A stretch of 64,000 nt of DNA from Anaerosporomusa subterranea (GCF_001611555.1 NZ_LSGP01000013.1:124001-188000), one strand, 5' to 3'; shown: positions 45,350-52,919, counted from the stretch's first letter. Program-made: numbers and translations. The notes: a model not told the origin generated them from the sequence alone.

Positions 45350-46738
45350 GTGCCAATTAAAGCTTTGCGCGTTCAAATCATTAAGCCGTTTAATACTGAT
45401 TATGACTCTCAACCAATCACTTGGGATGAATTAGGGCGAACGCTGAGAGATCTTAGATATGCTGCTAGTAAAATGGCCAACTATGTTATTCAACAAAACT
45501 ATATGTGGGAGTTTTTCCGGCAGCAGTATAAGCAGGAGCACGGTAGTTACCCAAGTGTAAGCGAACATAAAGATAAATTGTATTGCTATCCCAGGTTAAC
45601 GGCAATGTTTCCTTTAGCGGCAGGGCAAATGGTTAATCAAATTGAGCGACATGCCAAAACGGTTTGGAGTGCACGTAAATCTGAAGTATTGAAGCTGCAT
45701 CAGTCAGTTCCGTCTTTTAAGCTGAACTTTCCTATTATTGTTCATCACGATAGTTACAGAATAAGCGAAGTTCCAGAAGACGGTAAAAGCAGTACTCATG
45801 TTTTTTTGCTTCAAGCTAATCTATTGTCACGAGAAGCAGCAACTCGAACAAGATATTCCTTTTTAATAAATGCTGGTGAAAAATCAAAACAGACCATAGT
45901 TGAGCGAATTATTTCTGGCGAATACCGACAAGGTGCACTTCAGATTGTTGGTGATAGAAAGAATAAATGGTATTGCATAATACCTTACGAGTTTAAAACT
46001 GAAGAGAATAATACACTAGATCCACAGTGTATTATGGGGATTGACCTCGGAATTAGCAAAGCCGTTTATTGGGCAATTATTGGCTCGCACAAGCGAGGCT
46101 GGATAGATGGACATGAAATTGAGGAATTCAGGCGACGCGTACAAGCACGGCGTAAGAGTATTCAAGAGCAAGGCAAGTATTGTGGGGATGGCCGTATTGG
46201 TCATGGTCGCAAACGAAGATTATTGCCTATAGAGGTCTTAGAAAATAGGGAATCTAATTTCAAAAATACAACAAACCATCGTTATTCTCGTTTTATCATT
46301 GAGGCCGCTATAAAAAATCAATGCGGTGTTATTCAGATGGAAGACCTAAGCGGTATCAATGAGCGTAGTACTTTTTTAAGGAACTGGACCTATTATGACC
46401 TACAGATGAAGATAAAAGCAAAGGCCGAAGAAGTCGGTATTGAAGTGCGGATCGTCAATCCTCAATACACTTCTCAACGTTGTAGTCAGTGCGGTCATAT
46501 TGATCGTGATAATCGTTCCAATCAAGCAACCTTTGTATGCACACACTGTGGTTATGGGGGATTATATCATTGCTTTGCTTGCGGTAAATCTCAAGTAGAA
46601 GCAGGTGTATGCCATTTATGTGGCGGCGAAACTAAAATCATGAAGATAAACGCAGATTATAATGCCGCAAGAAATTTAGCTATTTGTGGAATTGACCAGA
46701 TTATAGTACAAACTTTAGAGGGGGAAGGGGTTAGGTAA
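45350..46738 (+). CDS. cas12f1: Cas12f1-like miniature CRISPR nuclease (type V-F)
   Basis: A 462-aa RNA-guided nuclease. From memory it aligns along its length with the 422-aa AsCas12f1: GEYRQGALQI, DRKNKWY, IMGIDLGISKAVYWAI, EIEEFRRRVQARR, NTTNHRYSRFII, IQMEDLSGI, NWTYYDLQ, NPQYTSQRCSQCG and NADYNAARN. The RuvC triad D232, E331, D436 is intact. The target nucleic-acid binding zinc ribbon (C378, C381, C397, C400) carries an extra inserted ribbon (C408, C411, C421, C424) before RuvC-III. GTG 45350 follows CAGGAGTGA. A tracrRNA candidate and CRISPR array follow on the same strand; cas1/cas2 are absent. Ordinary TnpB is less likely because of these. Confidence 0.93.
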   Translation: MPIKALRVQIIKPFNTDYDSQPITWDELGRTLRDLRYAASKMANYVIQQNYMWEFFRQQYKQEHGSYPSVSEHKDKLYCYPRLTAMFPLAAGQMVNQIERHAKTVWSARKSEVLKLHQSVPSFKLNFPIIVHHDSYRISEVPEDGKSSTHVFLLQANLLSREAATRTRYSFLINAGEKSKQTIVERIISGEYRQGALQIVGDRKNKWYCIIPYEFKTEENNTLDPQCIMGIDLGISKAVYWAIIGSHKRGWIDGHEIEEFRRRVQARRKSIQEQGKYCGDGRIGHGRKRRLLPIEVLENRESNFKNTTNHRYSRFIIEAAIKNQCGVIQMEDLSGINERSTFLRNWTYYDLQMKIKAKAEEVGIEVRIVNPQYTSQRCSQCGHIDRDNRSNQATFVCTHCGYGGLYHCFACGKSQVEAGVCHLCGGETKIMKINADYNAARNLAICGIDQIIVQTLEGEGVR

Positions 46739-46744
46739 AGAAAA

Positions 46745-46935
46745 ACACAATGCGAACCATAAGCAGACACGAAAATGCTAGCAGGTTCGCACACATAATT
46801 TTTAGGGCGACTTGGCGTCCTTAAAGCGAGAAGTTCCTTGATTTTCATTGATTGGAAACGCTCGCTAACTTCTTTATTATAAAGAAGGCCCCTGTCGGAA
46901 TGACAGGCAATTTACGGATGCATGTGGTGGTTAGC
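46745..46935 (+). ncRNA. tracrRNA candidate of the Cas12f system
   Basis: The space between effector and array is highly structured: TGCGAACC / GGTTCGCA (about 46751-46792), GCGAGAAGTTCC paired with GGAAACGCTCGC (about 46827-46870) and CCTGTCGG..TGACAGG (about 46890-46907). The GAGAAGT...AACGCTCG element matches the conserved tracrRNA stem remembered from AsCas12f1 and Un1Cas12f1. Bases 46912-46930 form an anti-repeat that can pair with repeat positions around the CCGCACGCATGCGTAG part (about 15 of 18 pairs, counting G-U). Ends are not mapped. Confidence 0.75.
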
Positions 46936-46983
46936 GATTTTGAAAATTTGATATTACGTATTACGATGTATTTTTTGACGGCC

Positions 46984-47213
46984 GTCGCAGCCCGCACGTA
47001 TGCTTTAGATTGTAGCTCCGGGAGATTGCCAGCTTCATATAGCCAGTCTGGTCGCAGCCCGCACGCATGCGTAAATTGAAGCGCTATGTCAGTACGGTAG
47101 CCCAGGTCGTCGGTCGTCGCATCCCGCACGCATGCGTAGATTGAAGCCTTGGGAAGATTATAGTTTCATAATCCTATGGACGTCGCATCCCGCACGCATG
47201 CGTAGAGTGAAGC
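46984..47213 (+). CRISPR. Four-repeat CRISPR array
   Basis: Repeats start at 46984, 47051, 47116 and 47182, each about 32 bases: GTCGCATCCCGC followed by ACGCATGCGT, then AGATTGAAGC. The first is degenerate (33 bases, TATGCTTTAG). The second differs at two sites and the fourth at one. Spacers of 34, 33 and 34 bases are unique: 47017-47050, 47083-47115, 47148-47181. The inner ACGCATGCGT is a perfect palindrome. The array follows cas12f1 by 245 bases on the same strand. Confidence 0.93.
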
Positions 47214-47278
47214 AAGTATTTTACATATCATAGAGTGTTTGGTTGGCTCAGCGCGCGCATGATGATGTTTACGACAAA

Positions 47279-47317
47279 AAAACACGATTCATATTGCTGT
47301 GAATCGTGTTTTTCATT
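47279..47317 (+). terminator. Terminator downstream of the array
   Basis: AACACGATTCA / TGAATCGTGTT stem with a six-base loop, flanked by A and T runs so it could work in both directions. Confidence 0.8.
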
Positions 47318-47489
47318 TTTTATTTAGAAGCTGCTTCATCATCCCTAACAATGCACTAAACTGCTTGGACTAATTCCATTGGCAATAACCTCAATAACGG
47401 CGTTTTCCACTTTTGGTTGATTAGTTTCTGTAGTGATAAGCAGCCGCTATAGTCGCTCAAAACTGGCGTACCATCTCGGATAAGGCCGG

Positions 47490-47591
47490 TCATAACTCCA
47501 AAACAGCATGCTTCTCAGAAAAAGGAATATCAGCATATTCAGGATTGGCCGACCGGTAATTTTTGTCCTTGATGGATGTGCAGAGGGCTGA
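47490..47591 (-). pseudogene. Possible decayed coding remnant
   Basis: In the gap 47318-47619, which has no intact gene, one minus-strand frame of about 33 codons has protein-like composition (DKNYRSANPEYADIPFSEKH) but no start. It may be the tail of a lost gene. I do not recognise it. Confidence 0.25.
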
Positions 47592-47619
47592 TTAGTAGCA
47601 GGAGTCCTCATTGCGAATA

Positions 47620-48438
47620 TCAGCTTCCTAAGTAAGCGTCTACGTCTTTCTTCTTAATCCTAACGCTGTTGCCAATAGTAGTGCTTTTGATTGCGCCAGT
47701 TTTTAATAAATCGTCTACTGCCGTCCGATCAATTTGCAGGTACTCGGCGAGTTGTTCAACCGTCATGATCTCAGGGAAAGCTTTAGCAGTCTGTATGGCA
47801 TTATCTGCAGCCTTTTTGGCGGTTTGTTCACGAACCTGCGAAACAGTCATCGTGTTTTGACTGGCGACTACTTGCTCTAATTCTTCCTTGGTCCCACCTA
47901 AATCGGTATCAGTGGAGACGATAACCTGGAATGGGGTGCTTGCGGGTATCTTTTGATTGCTGCCCTGGATAAATCCAGCAAAGACGGAGACAAGAAGAAA
48001 TGAAGGTACAACCCATCCGCTTTTACTTCCACCGGATTCATTCATTTTAAAAGTTGCCGGGACTTCGACGTTGTTAATTGCTTTAATATGTTTGGCTTGA
48101 AACTCGACGGCGCCGCCAGATCCAAAGCCACCAGCCTTCTTAACTTTAGTTACAACACCTTCTCCCATAGATCCGCGAGGGATGACGGTAAGGTTATTCA
48201 CGATAATGTTGTCAGACGTTTTGAACAAAATTCTCTCACCTGTTTTGGTTTTTCCTGAGTCCATCGGAGTAATAAGTTCGCAATTGACTACTGTGCCAGC
48301 GGGTATGTACATATACCCAGCGATGCGATTAGATACCGTTGGCTTACCGGGCATTTCGTTAGGATCGGCCGCGTAAACGGGAATCTGAGAAAATAGGAAC
48401 ATGATCACGAGTGCGCAAGAAAGAGCTTTTTTAAACAA
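47620..48438 (-). CDS. Exported protein with a C-terminal excisionase-type HTH
   Basis: A 272-aa protein. A signal peptide (FKKALSCALVIMFLFSQIPVYA) is followed by a beta-rich domain with MYIPAGTVVNCELITPMDSG and VIPRGSMGEGVVTKVKKAGG (resembling secreted hypothetical domains in Negativicutes), a hydrophobic patch (VVPSFLLVSVFAGF), and a C-terminal helix-turn-helix of the excisionase type (MTVEQLAEYLQIDRTAVDDL and KKKDVDAYLG). TTG 48438 is preferred because GGAGGCGA lies just upstream; ATG 48453 lacks a site. An HTH on an exported protein is odd. Confidence 0.75.
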   Translation of the reverse strand: MFKKALSCALVIMFLFSQIPVYAADPNEMPGKPTVSNRIAGYMYIPAGTVVNCELITPMDSGKTKTGERILFKTSDNIIVNNLTVIPRGSMGEGVVTKVKKAGGFGSGGAVEFQAKHIKAINNVEVPATFKMNESGGSKSGWVVPSFLLVSVFAGFIQGSNQKIPASTPFQVIVSTDTDLGGTKEELEQVVASQNTMTVSQVREQTAKKAADNAIQTAKAFPEIMTVEQLAEYLQIDRTAVDDLLKTGAIKSTTIGNSVRIKKKDVDAYLGS

Positions 48439-48514
48439 AGTAATCGCCTCCATTAATTTATCTTGGATGATTAATCCCGATAGTGGAATAAGAAAAATTC
48501 ATATTCGACAAAAA

Positions 48515-48550
48515 ACAACAACACGGCTCACTGCATAGTGACCGTGTTGT
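48515..48550. terminator. Hairpin upstream of the second PH-domain unit
   Basis: ACAACACGG..TCACT / AGTGA..CCGTGTTGT stem with flanking A run and T/A-rich tail. Confidence 0.6.
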
Positions 48551-48753
48551 ATTAATTGATATAGGTATATTGATAGCTCTGGCGGCATTTTATCACCTTC
48601 AGAAAAATAACTAGTATGACTATTTCTTCAGTTAAGCTAAAACTCCTGCATAATGGTAATAATTGTTTAGATATTATGGCAATAATGGGAGAAAAGGGAA
48701 TTGGAGTATGTTGGCGAATTGAAGAGTTACAATACAATGGTGGAGGTAATACA

Positions 48754-49131
48754 ATGGGGTTGCTAGATAGCCTGTTAGGCAATGCGTCTGAGGTAAATAT
48801 CTCAGAGATTCAGTCAGAGTATGAGCAAATACTTGCAGCCAATGAAAGAATAGAAAAAGCATATCGGCTTACCCGTGACATGTACATATTTACTGACAAG
48901 AGGCTGATACTAGTTGATAAGCAAGGGATGACCGGAAAGAAAGTCGAGTACCACTCCATACCTTACAGAAGTATAACTCACTTTTCTATTGAGACCGCCG
49001 GAAACTTTGACCTTGATGCTGAGTTGAAGATCTGGGTATCCGGAGCTTCAATTCCAATTGAAAGAAAGTTTAATAAGAGCCTAAACATCTATCACTTGCA
49101 GAGTGTATTAGCTCAATATGTATTGAAATAG
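48754..49131 (+). CDS. Bacterial PH-domain protein (YvbH-like), copy 2
   Basis: A 125-aa near-identical copy of 44881-45258, opening MGLLDSLLGNASEVN. The four visible changes are N6S, S101A, T103I and Q115H. Homology extends upstream over the ribosome site (GGAGGTAATACA) and downstream for about 55 bases (AAGTGAGCCAGCGGCTA). The start ATG 48754 matches copy 1. Function as for copy 1. Confidence 0.85.
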   Translation: MGLLDSLLGNASEVNISEIQSEYEQILAANERIEKAYRLTRDMYIFTDKRLILVDKQGMTGKKVEYHSIPYRSITHFSIETAGNFDLDAELKIWVSGASIPIERKFNKSLNIYHLQSVLAQYVLK

Positions 49132-49273
49132 AGATCCGGGGCCATAAGAATGATGCTCTAAAGTGAGCCAGCGGCTAAAGTTATATTTCACCATTTTGTG
49201 CCGCCTACAAAATAAAAGAAGACCCGCAGGAAACCTTTCTCGTTTACCCGTGGAGTCCAAGGAGAATATAGAA

Positions 49274-49750
49274 ATGGCAATTGACGCAGTAAAAGATTAT
49301 TTTTCACAGTATGGTAGAGCGAATGATGTTATGGAGTTTGATGTCTCGAGCGCAACAGTAGAGCTTGCAGCACAGGCGTTGCAGGTTATTCCGGCCCGCA
49401 TTGCAAAGACACTTTCCTTTAAGAATGATCATGGGTGCATTTTAGTTGTGACTGCTGGCGATGCAAAAGTTGATAATAGAAAATTTAAGGATCAGTTTGG
49501 ACTTAAAGCAAAAATGTTGGCCTCAGATGAGGTCCTTGAATTCACCGGTCATGCAGTAGGCGGTGTTTGTCCTTTCGCTATTAAGAATTCTGAGGTAATG
49601 ACGTATGTTGACGTTTCGATAAAACGCTTTGATACTGTTTTTCCAGCCTGTGGTAGTAGTAATTCGGCGATAGAGTTAACTTGCGATGAATTATATCAAT
49701 ATTCACAAGGATTAATGTGGGTAGATGTCTGCAAAGATTGGGTGGATTAG
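49274..49750 (+). CDS. YbaK/ProX-type aminoacyl-tRNA deacylase-like protein
   Basis: A 158-aa protein of the YbaK/EbsC fold: SSATVELAAQALQVIPARIAKTL, the DNRKFKDQFG lysine region, and GHAVGGVCPFAI. Relatives clear mischarged tRNA. ATG 49274 follows AAGGAG. The sequence right after its stop (TAGTGAAAAGTGTATTGTAGTTA) also occurs after PH copy 1 at 45305, which marks a rearrangement. Confidence 0.88.
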   Translation: MAIDAVKDYFSQYGRANDVMEFDVSSATVELAAQALQVIPARIAKTLSFKNDHGCILVVTAGDAKVDNRKFKDQFGLKAKMLASDEVLEFTGHAVGGVCPFAIKNSEVMTYVDVSIKRFDTVFPACGSSNSAIELTCDELYQYSQGLMWVDVCKDWVD

Positions 49751-49782
49751 TGAAAAGTGTATTGTAGTTAAATACGACGTGC

Positions 49783-49826
49783 AAAAAAGAGCTATTATCC
49801 TTTAGCGGACAATAGTTCTTTTTTAT
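49783..49826 (+). terminator. Terminator after the YbaK-like gene
   Basis: AAAAGAGCTATTATCC / GGACAATAGTTCTTTT stem with a six-base loop and T run. From here to 50048 I see only a 26-codon frame (49847-49927) with a weak ribosome site; not called. Confidence 0.8.
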
Positions 49827-50048
49827 TTGTCTGACAGGAATATCTCATGAGAGCCCAAGTTGTCAAAGAAGGAACGTCCGCGAACGACACAAGAAAAAAG
49901 AAAGCGGCTAAGCCACTAAAGGCATAAGTCAATACCTGCTGTTGTGTCAGACCTTTGTTGTTTCTCAGTTTAGCTAATCTAACCGCATAATTTCGACGAA
50001 AGGAAGAGTTTTCCTGTATGAATTGTCAAAGAAAGAAGGTGAAACAAG

Positions 50049-50348
50049 TTGGCAGTTTCCAGGGCAGTCCACACGGATTCCTCGCATATGATGCACCGAG
50101 GTGATCGTGTGGAACAGAACTATGCCGCTACATATAAATTGGGCAAAACCACTGTTAATGTCGTAGCTCCTCCGCCTATGACTGAGGAGCAAAAAGAGCA
50201 AGTCCTCTGCGGTTGGCGTCGGGCTTTCTGGGCTGCCTGGGACTCACTGTCTGATGAAGATAAACTCGCACTAAATGCAGAGGCAGAGGTTGAAGAAAAA
50301 AGTAGAGCTGCCTCAAAGAGAGGAGGGGGAACTGAAAGAAATGATTGA
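50049..50348 (+). CDS. Small accessory protein, unknown
   Basis: A 99-aa protein, TTG start after AAAGGTGAAACAAG. It contains LGKTTVNVVAPPPMTEEQKEQVLCG, a Trp-rich helix (WRRAFWAAWDSL) and an acidic/Ser-rich tail. The layout looks like a phage or conjugative-element protein. No family named. Confidence 0.55.
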   Translation: MAVSRAVHTDSSHMMHRGDRVEQNYAATYKLGKTTVNVVAPPPMTEEQKEQVLCGWRRAFWAAWDSLSDEDKLALNAEAEVEEKSRAASKRGGGTERND

Positions 50349-50498
50349 GATTATCTAGCGGCCCTGGTCATTGTAGTGATCAATGGTTACCTTTGGATAC
50401 ATAATTTTGAGCAGGGCGGCAACCAAGTCATTTATGTGCCGACAGAGGCTGGTCTTCCGATCTTAGAAGCTGGTAAACGAACTGAACCCAAACAATAA
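50341..50498 (+). pseudogene. Frameshifted small membrane protein
   Basis: ATG 50341 with an AGGAGGGGG site (50323-50331) opens MIEII and then stops at 50356. One missing base would join it to a frame running to TAA 50496-50498 that reads AALVIVVINGYLWIHNFEQG and then VIYVPTEAGLPILEAGK. The product would be a single-helix membrane protein of about 52 aa. It looks like a real gene with a one-base deletion (or a sequence error). Confidence 0.5.
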
Positions 50499-50531
50499 AA
50501 AGGCCGCATGTAGCGGCGGAAGGGAGAGTCC

Positions 50532-50627
50532 ATGAAAACGATTGAGAGCATTTGCTATTATACCGGCCTAGTACTAGCATTCGTCACCGGCGGGTCAATC
50601 GGCTACATAGCGGCGGTATTGGTATGA
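50532..50627 (+). CDS. 31-aa single-helix membrane protein
   Basis: It starts MKTIESICYYTGLVLAFVTG and ends with a hydrophobic helix (SIGYIAAVLV). A GAAGGGAGAG ribosome site precedes the ATG. It has the look of a phage-type small membrane protein. No named family. Confidence 0.55.
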   Translation: MKTIESICYYTGLVLAFVTGGSIGYIAAVLV

Positions 50628-50757
50628 CTATGGCCCAAAAAGGAAAAGGCCGCTGCGTCAACAGCGACCCAATCCGCTATACCATGGTATCTACGTAATT
50701 AGTATATCCCATGTAAGCTTGTATATACAAACTGAATTTGGCTAAAGGAGGATTTGC

Positions 50758-51031
50758 ATGACCTGCGGAACTTGCCAAAACTTCATTGAGAACACTCGCA
50801 TGAAAGGTTATACCAAGTGTCCTGTGCTAGGTGTGCATCGTATAACCAGTCAAGAAGCCTGCAAAACATCCTACCGGCCTAAAACCATACAACGATGCGG
50901 GACATGCCATCATTTAGGCCGTTCGGAACCTTCTGCCTATAGCGCATTCGACCAGCAGCAAAGAGGAAGCTGGCATGCACAAGGTTGTACCAGAACGGCG
51001 GGCCTGCGCTGACTACCAAGTAGCGCAATAA
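50758..51031 (+). pseudogene. Cys-rich zinc-type protein with a likely frameshift
   Basis: ATG 50758 follows AAAGGAGG. The first half MTCGTCQNF and QRCGTCHHLG carries CxxC knuckles. The uninterrupted frame ends at 51012 with an unnatural tail. A neighbouring frame reads EEAGMHKVVPERRACADYQVAQ in its natural-looking end (stop 51029-51031), matching the C-terminal style of such proteins. A single-base indel near 50935-50975 is likely. The 225 bases that follow hold nothing clear. Confidence 0.5.
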
Positions 51032-51175
51032 TCTGTAGCTGCCCCGCACGCGACAACTCATACGGACGGCGGCTCGGGTGATAGTCGAGCATCGTAGCTT
51101 TGGCGGCGGGGCGGTGCAGTATATGGAACCTCGACTATTCGTATGCATGAGGTGGTCACAATTACAGTTTAATAT

Positions 51176-51206
51176 AAAAAACCCGGTCAGAACGACCGGG
51201 TAGAAA
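51176..51206. terminator. Hairpin terminator
   Basis: ACCCGGTC / GACCGGGT stem, A run on the left and TAGAAAAA on the right; suits the minus-strand gene at 51237-51491. Confidence 0.7.
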
Positions 51207-51236
51207 AAGGGGAGGTATACTCATTTGGGCTAGGAG

Positions 51237-51491
51237 TCAGGGGCGCATCATACGCGGAAAACAGAGAGGCATGCAGCTTACGCGTGGGTTACAGAACCTT
51301 CTTGGATTGCAAAAGCCTGGGAAGCAGGCCGGCATACATACACGCGGGTTGCAGAATGTCCTAGGGTTACAGAATCTTGGGGAACATTGTGGAGAACATC
51401 CTCTATCAGGATCGAAATACTGAGTACCGCTAAATTCATCCCAGTCTAGTAGCTCCGGGTCATCCCAATCTTTGTATGCTATGGTATTCAC
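51237..51491 (-). CDS. Cys/Pro-rich repeat protein, probable spore-surface protein
   Basis: An 84-aa protein. After an acidic N-terminus (DWDDPELLDWDEF), repeated FCNPR/FCNPRVCMP-type units follow (CSPRFCNPRTFCNPR, FCNPRRFCNPR), with ten cysteines. Such short Cys-rich repeats are typical of coat or exosporium proteins (inference). A sigma-K-like promoter precedes it. GGAGGTG precedes the ATG. Confidence 0.65.
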   Translation of the reverse strand: MNTIAYKDWDDPELLDWDEFSGTQYFDPDRGCSPQCSPRFCNPRTFCNPRVCMPACFPGFCNPRRFCNPRVSCMPLCFPRMMRP

Positions 51492-51523
51492 CTCCTGAAT
51501 CTAGATTAAGGAAGTCTATACTA

Positions 51524-51550
51524 CATAATATGTTTGCTAATTAAAATTGT
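51524..51550 (-). promoter_or_regulatory. Sigma-K-like promoter of the Cys/Pro-rich gene
   Basis: Read on the minus strand: AC (51550-51549), 16 bases, then CATATTATG (51532-51524), 33 bases upstream of the start. Confidence 0.6.
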
Positions 51551-51583
51551 GTCACGACAAGAACAGATATGCGGGGTGATGTG

Positions 51584-51787
51584 ATGGAAATAAAGTGGAT
51601 ACAGCTAAAAACGGCATTCTTTGAAGACGACAAAACAGACTTTATTATGAACCTGCCAGAAGCAGATTCGATCATCGTTATTTGGATGAGGATACTGACA
51701 TTAGCCGGGAAATGCAATGCCGGCGGGTTTATTTTACTAACGGAGAACATTCCTTACACCATGGAAATGCTGGCCCATAAGACTTGA
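51584..51787 (+). pseudogene. Truncated phage replisome organiser N-terminal domain
   Basis: A 67-codon frame beginning MEIKWIQLKTAFFEDDKTDF, then EADSIIVIWMRILTLAGKCNAGG and LTENIPYTMEMLAHKT. This matches the winged-helix N-terminus of phage replisome organiser/DnaD-type proteins. A full protein is about 250 aa or more, so the rest is missing. It is evidence of prophage ancestry. The next 265 bases hold no supported gene. Confidence 0.75.
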
Positions 51788-52053
51788 AAGCCCACCGATC
51801 GCTCAACCAAGCGTTCCGCAGCCATCTGATGATCTGCCCAAATGCTGCCGGGAATGCCAAAACCTATCAGCAGACCTAGACTGCAGCCTTAGATTAGCCA
51901 TACCCAAGAAGGATAGCTGTAAGAAGCAGAAGAGGAGGATAATTTGTTTCCCTGGGGGACTCTAATTTTGGTGGTAATGAGGGTGTGTTAGATTACTGAC
52001 GGCAGTGTTTTGTAAAGCGACGGCAAGGGATTGACCGCCTTCGCGCCAGAACA

Positions 52054-52077
52054 TAAAAAACCGCCTTTCGGCGGCTT
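52054..52077. terminator. Hairpin terminator
   Basis: CCGCC TTTC GGCGG with flanking A run on the left; may serve the minus-strand genes at 52106-52483. Confidence 0.6.
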
Positions 52078-52105
52078 AAGAGGAGGGAATTATTTTGAAC
52101 AGGGA

Positions 52106-52300
52106 TCAGTCGCGCTCAGGCGGTAGAAGATTTGTCTCAAAAGTAGAATCGTCTATGCCAAGTGCGTCCTCGATTTTATCAAACAAAGATTCTTCTTGCT
52201 TTCTTTTGCGATCTATATCACCTTGTGATGGATCTGATTTTTTCTCCTTGTATGTCTGAATGTCCCGATTTACCTCATTCGATATCTCTTGTTCCGACAT
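52106..52300 (-). CDS. Small acidic/charged protein, first of a paralogous pair
   Basis: A 64-aa hydrophilic protein starting MSEQEISNEVNRDIQTYKEK and ending LLPPERD. An AGGAAGGTGATTACAA site precedes the ATG and contains the stop of the gene upstream. It shares its start with the 52307-52483 product. No family recognised. Confidence 0.55.
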   Translation of the reverse strand: MSEQEISNEVNRDIQTYKEKKSDPSQGDIDRKRKQEESLFDKIEDALGIDDSTFETNLLPPERD

Positions 52301-52306
52301 TTGTAA

Positions 52307-52483
52307 TCACCTTCCTTTGTTCAACGGAGCCGCCTCCGGTGAATGGTCAACAGCGTAGTAACCATACGACAAAGTCTCTAGTTCAAGTGTATCTTCGGAT
52401 TTATCGAGCAAAGGCTTTGCTTGCTTCTTTTTGATATTTTGCGTGTCGTGACTAACTTCGTTTGCTAAATCTTGCTCAGACAT
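52307..52483 (-). CDS. Small charged protein, paralogue of 52106-52300
   Basis: A 58-aa protein starting MSEQDLANEVSHDTQNIKKK, with KPLLDKSEDTLELETLSYG, sharing the MSEQ..(A/S)NEV start and the LxDKxED region with the next gene. The same GGAAGGTGATTA ribosome site is used. The two genes form a tandem duplication. Confidence 0.5.
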   Translation of the reverse strand: MSEQDLANEVSHDTQNIKKKQAKPLLDKSEDTLELETLSYGYYAVDHSPEAAPLNKGR

Positions 52484-52787
52484 TTAATCACCTTCCTTTT
52501 GCAAATGGAGCCGCCTCCAGGAAGTCGTGTCTAAACGATTCATCCCAGAATGACCCATATGTAGACGGGTGCGGCTCCAAATTTAGTTTACGTCGCAATT
52601 TGAATTTTATAGCTAGATTATATTGCCTGTTTTACCTAAAGAACGGATAAGAATGAAGCTAACTATGTAAAACACCCATCCTAAATCCAAAATCCCTAAG
52701 GCCTGTTCCATATCGCTGCAAGAGATTCGCGCTGGGAGGGAGCAGGGATGAAAAGCATAAAAATAGGTGGCAAGTGCCACCTAGCAA

Positions 52788-52919
52788 TTAGTGTTTCTTC
52801 TTTTCGCGGACTATGTTCTGATCATGGGGTGACATGACGCCCTGATTGAGGGTGCCTTTTGAATCTTTGCTATTGTCATGCTGACGCTTATTAGATATAT
52901 CTAATTTTTTACCGTCCAT
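52788..52919 (-). CDS. 43-aa hydrophilic protein
   Basis: It reads MDGKKLDISNKRQHDNSKDS and then GTLNQGVMSPHDQNIVREKK. AGGAGGTGG precedes the ATG, giving good translation support. It is lysine- and asparagine-rich. No family recognised; it may be a small spore protein by neighbourhood. Confidence 0.55.
   Translation of the reverse strand: MDGKKLDISNKRQHDNSKDSKGTLNQGVMSPHDQNIVREKKKH

Noticed and set aside
45350-46738. Call as a plain IS200/IS605 TnpB
   Set aside because: The adjacent CRISPR array, the anti-repeat-bearing RNA and collinear similarity to AsCas12f1 favour Cas12f1. No IS605 end hairpins or TnpA were seen.
49847-49927. 26-codon Lys-rich frame after the YbaK-like gene
   Set aside because: Weak ribosome site and too short to support.
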